This document shows, in pieces, positions 1 to 5,073 of a stretch of 5,073 nt of DNA. The stretch is taken from assembly GCA_019423265.1 (NCBI GenBank), contig JAHZBS010000177.1:1-5073 (forward strand), written 5' to 3'. Within the stretch, counting starts at the first letter, position 1, and the number at the start of each line of letters is the position of its first letter. The DNA is from Clostridiales bacterium. Its GTDB lineage: Bacteria > Bacillota_A > Clostridia > Lachnospirales > Bianqueaceae. The translations under genes and the position numbers were made by a program. Below the pieces are notes generated by a model. It saw only the letters and a program-made list of their open reading frames with translations. It was not told where the DNA came from and did no database searches.

Positions 1-38
1 ATCCCGTCGCCTGGAAGAACCGTCACTGTATATTGCAT
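1..38 (-). CDS. leuB: 3-isopropylmalate dehydrogenase, N-terminal fragment (cut by window edge)
   Basis: Only the first 12 codons are inside the window, and the gene continues past position 1. The ATG is at 38-36 and the translation reads MQYTVTVLPGDG, with the next codon starting AT (probably Ile). The LPGDGI stretch after a short hydrophobic beta strand is the N-terminal signature of the isopropylmalate/isocitrate dehydrogenase family, which oxidatively decarboxylates 3-isopropylmalate using NAD+ in the cytoplasm. Its place directly after leuC and leuD points to LeuB rather than isocitrate or tartrate dehydrogenase. In a pathway starting with citramalate the same enzyme would also convert 3-methylmalate to 2-oxobutyrate. 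It starts 4 nt after the leuD stop, and an AAGGGAG element lies 9 nt upstream. The alternative ATG at 46-44, which overlaps the leuD stop, hits a TGA after seven codons and is not the start. Family assignment is firm for so short a piece, mainly because of context. Confidence 0.88.
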   Translation of the reverse strand, partial: MQYTVTVLPGDG

Positions 39-42
39 CGTC

Positions 43-540
43 TCATTCTCCCTTCTCACTCTTTGCCGCCACGCGATTCATCAGCCCGCCGGCGTCGATA
101 ATCTCCTGAATAAACGGCGGAAATGGCTGCGCTTGATAGCTCTTGTTCGTTGTCACATCCTCAATACGACCGCTGGCAAAATCAATGCGGACCGTATCTC
201 CCGCTTGGATTTCGCCTACCGCTTCCGGGCACTCGATAATTGGCAGCCCTATATTGATGGCATTTCGGTAAAAGATCCTGGCGAATGAGGCAGCGATGAC
301 GCAGGAAATCCCCGACGCCTTGATGGCGATGGGCGCGTGCTCGCGGGACGATCCGCATCCAAAATTTCGCGCGGCTACGATGATATCGCCCTCCTGGACC
401 GTCTTGACAAAATCGGAGTCGATATCTTCCATACAGTGGGCCGCCAGGTGGGATGGCTCCGACACATTCAGATACCGCGCCGGAATGATGACGTCCGTGT
501 CTACATTATCTCCGTAGTGAAATACTTTTCCCTCGACCAT
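43..540 (-). CDS. leuD: 3-isopropylmalate dehydratase (isopropylmalate isomerase) small subunit
   Basis: This 165-residue protein is the swivelling small subunit that pairs with LeuC to isomerise 2-isopropylmalate to 3-isopropylmalate. In a citramalate pathway the pair would also act on citramalate/citraconate. Visible family signatures are [15 protein letters not shown] (residues 10-24), which carries the substrate-recognition loop, and [14 protein letters not shown] (57-70), the aconitase swivel-domain motif. They are followed by the [16 protein letters not shown] block (85-100). About 165 residues matches the short archaeal/clostridial LeuD type rather than the roughly 200-residue E. coli type, consistent with the short LeuC next door. 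The loop reads YLNV at residues 23-26. The ATG lies 3 nt after the leuC stop, with AGGAGG 8 nt upstream inside the leuC coding end. The stop is TGA. Expression is probably coupled to leuC. A homoaconitase or other aconitase-like small subunit is the main alternative, and the leu context makes it unlikely. Confidence 0.96.
   Translation of the reverse strand: MVEGKVFHYGDNVDTDVIIPARYLNVSEPSHLAAHCMEDIDSDFVKTVQEGDIIVAARNFGCGSSREHAPIAIKASGISCVIAASFARIFYRNAINIGLPIIECPEAVGEIQAGDTVRIDFASGRIEDVTTNKSYQAQPFPPFIQEIIDAGGLMNRVAAKSEKGE
48..54 (-). promoter_or_regulatory. Ribosome binding site of leuB, inside the leuD coding end
   Basis: AAGGGAG on the minus strand lies 9 nt before the leuB ATG at 38 and within the last codons of leuD. 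It is a weaker match to the consensus than the other sites in this operon, but its spacing is good and it supports the leuB start. Confidence 0.75.
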
Positions 541-543
541 GCT

Positions 544-1818
544 CTATACCTCCTCATCCATGATATCCGCCGGGTCCGCGATATAGCCTGCGATGGCGGA
601 AGCCGCCGCCACAGCCGGACTCGCCAGATAGACCTCCGAATCCACATGTCCCATGCGGCCGACAAAATTTCGGTTCGTCGTCGAAACGGCGCGCTCACCG
701 GCCGCCAGAATTCCCATATGACCGCCTAGACAGGGGCCGCAGGTCGGTGTGGAGAAGACCGCGCCGGCCTTGACAAATGTCTCCGCCAGTCCCTCCTTGA
801 CCGCCTGCAAATAGATATCCTGAGTGCCCGGCAGAATGATCACGCGCACACCATCCGCCACCTTTCTCCCCTCAAAGAACTTTGCGGCCGTCCGCAGATC
901 GCGGATACGCCCATTGGTACATGATCCAATGACCACCTGATCGATGGGGATCCGATCAATCTCATCGACAAAATGGGTATTTTCCGGCAGATGGGGGAAG
1001 GAGACTACGGGCCGCAGCGCTCCCAGCTCGATCTCATAGGTCATATCATAGGGCGCGTCCTCGTCCGCCTCAAACACTTCAAAATCTTTAGTCGAGTGGG
1101 CTCGGATATACTCCTCCGTCTGCTCATCCACAGGGAAGATTCCATTCTTTCCACCCGCCTCAATGGCCATATTGCAGATGGTAAACCGATCGTCCATAGA
1201 CAGATAGCGGATGCCCTCCCCGGCAAACTCCATGGACTGGTAGAGCGCGCCGTCCACGCCGATCATGCCGATAATGTACAGGATGATATCTTTGCCGCTG
1301 ACATAGGGCGCCGGCTTTCCCTTCAAGACGAACTTCAGCGCAGAGGGCACCTTGAACCAAGCTTTGCCGCTGGCCATGCCCGCCGCCATATCGGTAGAGC
1401 CCACCCCTGTGGAGAAAGCGCCGAGAGCCCCATAGGTACAGGTGTGGGAGTCGGCCCCGATGACCACATCCCCAGCCGTCACCAACCCCTTCTCCGGCAA
1501 AAGGCAGTGCTCTATTCCCATCCGGCCGACTTCAAAATAGTTCGAAATCTCCTGCTCTTTCACAAAATCCCGCACCATCTTACAGTGGGTCGCGCTCTGT
1601 ATATCTTTATTCGGGGTGAAGTGATCAGGCACGATCACCACCCTATCTTTATCAAAGACATGCTTGATACCGGCAGCGCGGAATTCTCGAATGGCCACCG
1701 GCGTCGTGACATCGTTTCCCATGACCAAATCCAAATCGCATTCGATCAACTGCCCCGCCTTCACTTCCGAAAGGCCCGCGTGGGCGGCAAGAATCTTTTG
1801 GGTCATCGTCATACCCAT
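544..1818 (-). CDS. leuC: 3-isopropylmalate dehydratase (isopropylmalate isomerase) large subunit
   Basis: This is the 424-residue catalytic large subunit carrying the [4Fe-4S] cluster, and it works as a complex with LeuD. The three cluster ligands are visible: Cys300 in [10 protein letters not shown], and Cys360 and Cys363 in [11 protein letters not shown]. Other aconitase-family blocks are PDHFTP (64-69), [20 protein letters not shown] (121-140) and the NRNFVGRMG block near residues 382-390. The length and the [14 protein letters not shown] opening match the short LeuC type found in archaea and clostridia, not the ~466-residue enterobacterial type. The reading frame is open up to 1953, inside cimA, but the ATG at 1818 is chosen because AAGGAGG lies 9 nt upstream and the protein then begins as its family does. 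ATGs at 1812 and 1806 are in frame, but less well spaced from that site. It starts 23 nt after cimA, and its last Glu-Glu codons hold the leuD ribosome binding site. Homoaconitase is the nearest alternative, and gene order favours LeuC. Confidence 0.96.
   Translation of the reverse strand: MGMTMTQKILAAHAGLSEVKAGQLIECDLDLVMGNDVTTPVAIREFRAAGIKHVFDKDRVVIVPDHFTPNKDIQSATHCKMVRDFVKEQEISNYFEVGRMGIEHCLLPEKGLVTAGDVVIGADSHTCTYGALGAFSTGVGSTDMAAGMASGKAWFKVPSALKFVLKGKPAPYVSGKDIILYIIGMIGVDGALYQSMEFAGEGIRYLSMDDRFTICNMAIEAGGKNGIFPVDEQTEEYIRAHSTKDFEVFEADEDAPYDMTYEIELGALRPVVSFPHLPENTHFVDEIDRIPIDQVVIGSCTNGRIRDLRTAAKFFEGRKVADGVRVIILPGTQDIYLQAVKEGLAETFVKAGAVFSTPTCGPCLGGHMGILAAGERAVSTTNRNFVGRMGHVDSEVYLASPAVAAASAIAGYIADPADIMDEEV
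549..554 (-). promoter_or_regulatory. Ribosome binding site of leuD, inside the leuC coding end
   Basis: AGGAGG on the minus strand is 8 nt before the leuD ATG and is formed by the last Glu-Glu codons of leuC. This placement would couple synthesis of the two subunits, which are needed in equal amounts (inference). Confidence 0.9.
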
Positions 1819-1827
1819 ATTCCTATA

Positions 1828-1834
1828 CCTCCTT
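1828..1834 (-). promoter_or_regulatory. Ribosome binding site of leuC
   Basis: AAGGAGG on the minus strand lies in the 23-nt cimA-leuC gap, 9 nt before the ATG at 1818. It decides the leuC start and rules out the longer open frame that runs back into cimA as far as 1953. Confidence 0.92.
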
Positions 1835-1841
1835 ATGGTCT

Positions 1842-3419
1842 CTATAAGCCGATATGGCTCTCTATATCCTTTAACAGCTTCACTTCGATGGAATCCACTA
1901 AGGCGATGAGACTGGCCTGAATGATGTCCTTGGATACGCCGACGGTACACCACTTTTCCTTCCCGTCCGTGGTCTCGATCAGGACTCGAACTTTGGAGGC
2001 CGTCGCTTTGGTGTCCAGCACACGAACTTTGTAGTCCGTCAGATGGATCTGCCCGATGGCGGGAAAGAATACCTCCAGCGATTGGCGCAGCGCCTTGTCC
2101 AGCGCGTTTACAGGGCCGTCACCCTCCGCCGCCGTGGTTTTCACCTGTCCATCCACATTGATCTTCACCAGGGCGTAGGCGCTAAACTCCCCGTCCCGCT
2201 TTGCCTGTTCTCCGATCACCTTAAAATCTTCAATTTCAAAGAAGGGCCTGTATTTTCCCATCTCCTTGCGGATGATCATCTCAAAAGAGCTCTCCGCCCC
2301 TTCAAACTGATACCCCTCGTGCTCCAGCTCCTTCATCCGCTCCATAATTCGCTTCGTCTCGGAGGAATCCTTGCTCAGGGAAGGAGCGTACCGCTGCAGC
2401 TTTTTAACCATATAGCTTCGCCCCGCCACCTCCGACATAAGAAACCGGCGAGAATTTCCGACTCTTTCCGGAGAAATATGCTCAAAGGATTTGGGATTTT
2501 TATTCACGCCGTCAATGTGCATACCGCCTTTGTGGGAAAAGGCACTGCGCCCCACATAGGGCTCTTTCTCTGTCAGGGCGATGTTGGCCACCTCCGCCAA
2601 ATACCGCGCGGTCTGGGTCATCTCCTCCAACTTTTCCTCCGGAATGCAGGGCCTCTCCATCTTGATCTGCAGGTTGGCCAGCACTGTACAGAGATTCGCA
2701 TTGCCGCACCGCTCGCCAAATCCCAGAAATGTCCCTTGAACATGGCGCGCTCCGGCTTGCACCGCTTCTATGGAGTTGGCCACCGCCATCCCACAGTCAT
2801 CGTGGCAGTGGATGCCAATGGCCACATCCGGATACCTCTCACAGACAGCCGCCACAATGGTCCGGATTTCGAAGGGCATGGCGCCGCCGTTAGTGTCGCA
2901 CAGGGTTAAGACTCGCGCGCCGCCTTTGAACGCTGCCTCCAGCGACGCCATAGCGTAGTCTGCATTGTTTTTATATCCGTCAAAAAAATGTTCCGCGTCG
3001 AAGATCACGTCCCGCCCCTGCTCTCTCACATACCGGATGGTGTCCTCGATCATCGCAAGATTTTCTTCCAGCGTTGTCTGAATTATATCCGTCACATGGA
3101 AATCCCAGCTTTTTCCGAAGATGGAGACGGCAGGTGTACACGCCAGCAGCAGGTCCGCCACAAAAGGATCTTCCTCCACCCGGCAGTCCCGCCGGCGTGT
3201 ACTCCCAAAGGCCACAAGCTTTGTCTGCTGAAGCTGCAAGGCTCTGGCCCTCTGAAAGAATTCCAGATCCTTTGGATTGGATGTGGGATTGCCCGCTTCG
3301 ACATAGGGGATCCCCAGCTGATCCAGCGCCAACAAAATCTTAATCTTATCCTCCACAGAGAAGGTAATCCCTTCCGCCTGCGCTCCGTCCCGCAGCGTCG
3401 AATCCAATAGCTCAATCAT
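1842..3419 (-). CDS. cimA: (R)-citramalate synthase (2-isopropylmalate synthase/homocitrate synthase family)
   Basis: The 525-residue protein most resembles the CimA group that condenses pyruvate and acetyl-CoA to (R)-citramalate, the first step of threonine-independent isoleucine synthesis. The HMGL-like TIM barrel spans about residues 1-270. It shows [12 protein letters not shown] (7-18, catalytic Arg10 and metal ligand Asp11), FGSTRR (71-76), [11 protein letters not shown] (100-110), [10 protein letters not shown] (141-150), LCDTNGG (173-179), GIHCHDD with metal-binding His204 and His206, and GERCGNANL with Asn240. A linker region contains [10 protein letters not shown] (292-301, with the conserved His296). 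A LeuA-type allosteric dimer domain follows (about 385-520, [11 protein letters not shown] at 431-441), the usual site of end-product inhibition. The [17 protein letters not shown] and AEHFFDGYK blocks are typical of CimA rather than LeuA. The start at 3419 gives the family N-terminus and has GGAGG 5 nt upstream. ATG 3431 (GGAAGG 9 nt upstream) is possible, and the frame stays open to 3512. A LeuA role cannot be excluded from sequence alone. Confidence 0.88.
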   Translation of the reverse strand: MIELLDSTLRDGAQAEGITFSVEDKIKILLALDQLGIPYVEAGNPTSNPKDLEFFQRARALQLQQTKLVAFGSTRRRDCRVEEDPFVADLLLACTPAVSIFGKSWDFHVTDIIQTTLEENLAMIEDTIRYVREQGRDVIFDAEHFFDGYKNNADYAMASLEAAFKGGARVLTLCDTNGGAMPFEIRTIVAAVCERYPDVAIGIHCHDDCGMAVANSIEAVQAGARHVQGTFLGFGERCGNANLCTVLANLQIKMERPCIPEEKLEEMTQTARYLAEVANIALTEKEPYVGRSAFSHKGGMHIDGVNKNPKSFEHISPERVGNSRRFLMSEVAGRSYMVKKLQRYAPSLSKDSSETKRIMERMKELEHEGYQFEGAESSFEMIIRKEMGKYRPFFEIEDFKVIGEQAKRDGEFSAYALVKINVDGQVKTTAAEGDGPVNALDKALRQSLEVFFPAIGQIHLTDYKVRVLDTKATASKVRVLIETTDGKEKWCTVGVSKDIIQASLIALVDSIEVKLLKDIESHIGL

Positions 3420-3523
3420 TCCGGCCTCCATACCCCACATCCTTCCATTGGCGATCCGTTTAGAAAACCCGTTCCCCTCTCCCAGCTTTAGGGAAGAAAG
3501 AGCAGCGGGCATCCAAGCGTTGA
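3420..3523 (-). other. 104-nt ilvC-cimA intercistronic region with imperfect hairpin potential
   Basis: This is the only gap in the operon above about 25 nt. On the minus strand it contains an inner inverted repeat TTCCC (3491-3495) with GGGAG (3479-3483, one G-U pair) around a 7-nt loop. Outside it lie CCCG (3506-3509) and CGGG (3468-3471), directly followed by TTTTCTA. The layout recalls a weak intrinsic terminator or processing stem, but the sequences between the two paired blocks do not match well and the T run is short. The cimA reading frame is open through most of this gap, back to an ATG at 3512. That start would add 31 residues which do not look like the family, and I see no good Shine-Dalgarno before it. 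No T-box core and no convincing promoter were seen here. Confidence 0.35.
3425..3429 (-). promoter_or_regulatory. Probable ribosome binding site of cimA
   Basis: GGAGG on the minus strand ends 5 nt before the ATG at 3419, which gives the family N-terminus [13 protein letters not shown] competing GGAAGG at 3441-3446 lies 9 nt before an in-frame ATG at 3431, which would add only four residues (Met-Glu-Ala-Gly). The start choice therefore depends on family resemblance, and either site may be used. Confidence 0.65.
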
Positions 3524-5040
<1,517 letters not shown>

Positions 5041-5044
5041 TCAT

Positions 5045-5052
5045 TCACCTCC
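5045..5052 (-). promoter_or_regulatory. Ribosome binding site of ilvN
   Basis: GGAGGTGA on the minus strand is complementary over all eight bases to the usual bacterial 16S rRNA 3' end. It ends 4 nt before the ilvN ATG (7 nt if counted from GGAGG). It fixes the ilvN start at 5040 and suggests strong initiation. Confidence 0.9.
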
Positions 5053-5073
5053 GTATTGTCCGTACTTGCGTGG

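Noticed and set aside
973..1920. Long open frame of 315 codons on the plus strand, antisense to leuC and the end of cimA
   Set aside because: leuC on the other strand is a complete, motif-rich gene with a good ribosome binding site. The plus-strand translation is rich in His, Arg and Ile with no recognisable domain, which is typical of an antisense shadow of a codon-biased gene.
1819..1953. 45-residue N-terminal extension of leuC overlapping the 3' end of cimA
   Set aside because: The extension is Arg-rich and unlike any LeuC N-terminus, while the ATG at 1818 has AAGGAGG 9 nt upstream and gives the standard protein start.
2043..2909. Open frame of 288 codons on the plus strand, antisense to cimA
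   Set aside because: It lies wholly inside the conserved cimA gene, shows no family motif, and has the His/Leu/Arg-rich composition of a mirror frame. No plus-strand operon context exists.
3420..3523. T-box riboswitch or leader-peptide attenuator in the ilvC-cimA gap
   Set aside because: T-box control is common for clostridial branched-chain operons, but no T-box core resembling AGGGTGGNACCGCG and no run of Leu, Ile or Val codons is present in this gap. Any such leader would more likely lie upstream of the window.

Overview
The window holds one compact branched-chain amino acid operon, and every gene lies on the minus strand. In transcription order (high to low coordinate) it contains: ilvN, the acetolactate synthase regulatory subunit; ilvC, ketol-acid reductoisomerase; a citramalate/2-isopropylmalate synthase-family gene that best fits cimA; leuC and leuD, the isopropylmalate isomerase large and small subunits; and the first 12 codons of leuB, 3-isopropylmalate dehydrogenase, which runs off the low-coordinate edge. 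No RNA gene, mobile element, repeat array or phage-like segment was seen, and no gene-free stretch exceeds 104 bases.

The organism is most likely a member of the Clostridia (Firmicutes), possibly near Lachnospiraceae. Strong AGGAGG-type Shine-Dalgarno sequences precede the genes. LeuC is the short, archaeal-like type (424 aa) common in clostridia. IlvC is a short class I enzyme with the GLYEGSKSW loop I associate with clostridial homologues. The ilv-leu fused layout also fits. Base composition looks moderately GC-rich by eye. This placement is inferred from protein style and gene order, not from a phylogenetic marker.

Layout: ilvN (5040-4519) follows a perfect GGAGGTGA ribosome binding site, and the gene upstream of it is outside the window. 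ilvC starts 5 nt after ilvN. A 104-nt gap, the only sizeable one, separates ilvC from cimA (start taken as 3419). leuC follows cimA by 23 nt, leuD follows leuC by 3 nt, and leuB follows leuD by 4 nt. In two junctions (ilvN/ilvC and leuC/leuD) the AGGAGG of the downstream gene lies inside the last Glu-Glu codons of the upstream gene, which suggests translational coupling.

How the genes work together: CimA would condense pyruvate with acetyl-CoA to (R)-citramalate. LeuCD and LeuB can carry citramalate through citraconate and methylmalate to 2-oxobutyrate. Acetolactate synthase (IlvB, outside the window, with IlvN) and IlvC then take 2-oxobutyrate towards isoleucine and pyruvate towards valine and leucine. 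LeuCD and LeuB also serve leucine synthesis from isopropylmalate. The synthase in the position where leuA often sits looks like a citramalate synthase, so the operon can be read as a threonine-independent isoleucine pathway sharing its isomerase and dehydrogenase with leucine synthesis. No clearly undescribed system is present. The points most worth a second look are the identity of this synthase, the ilvC-cimA gap, and the cofactor loop of IlvC.
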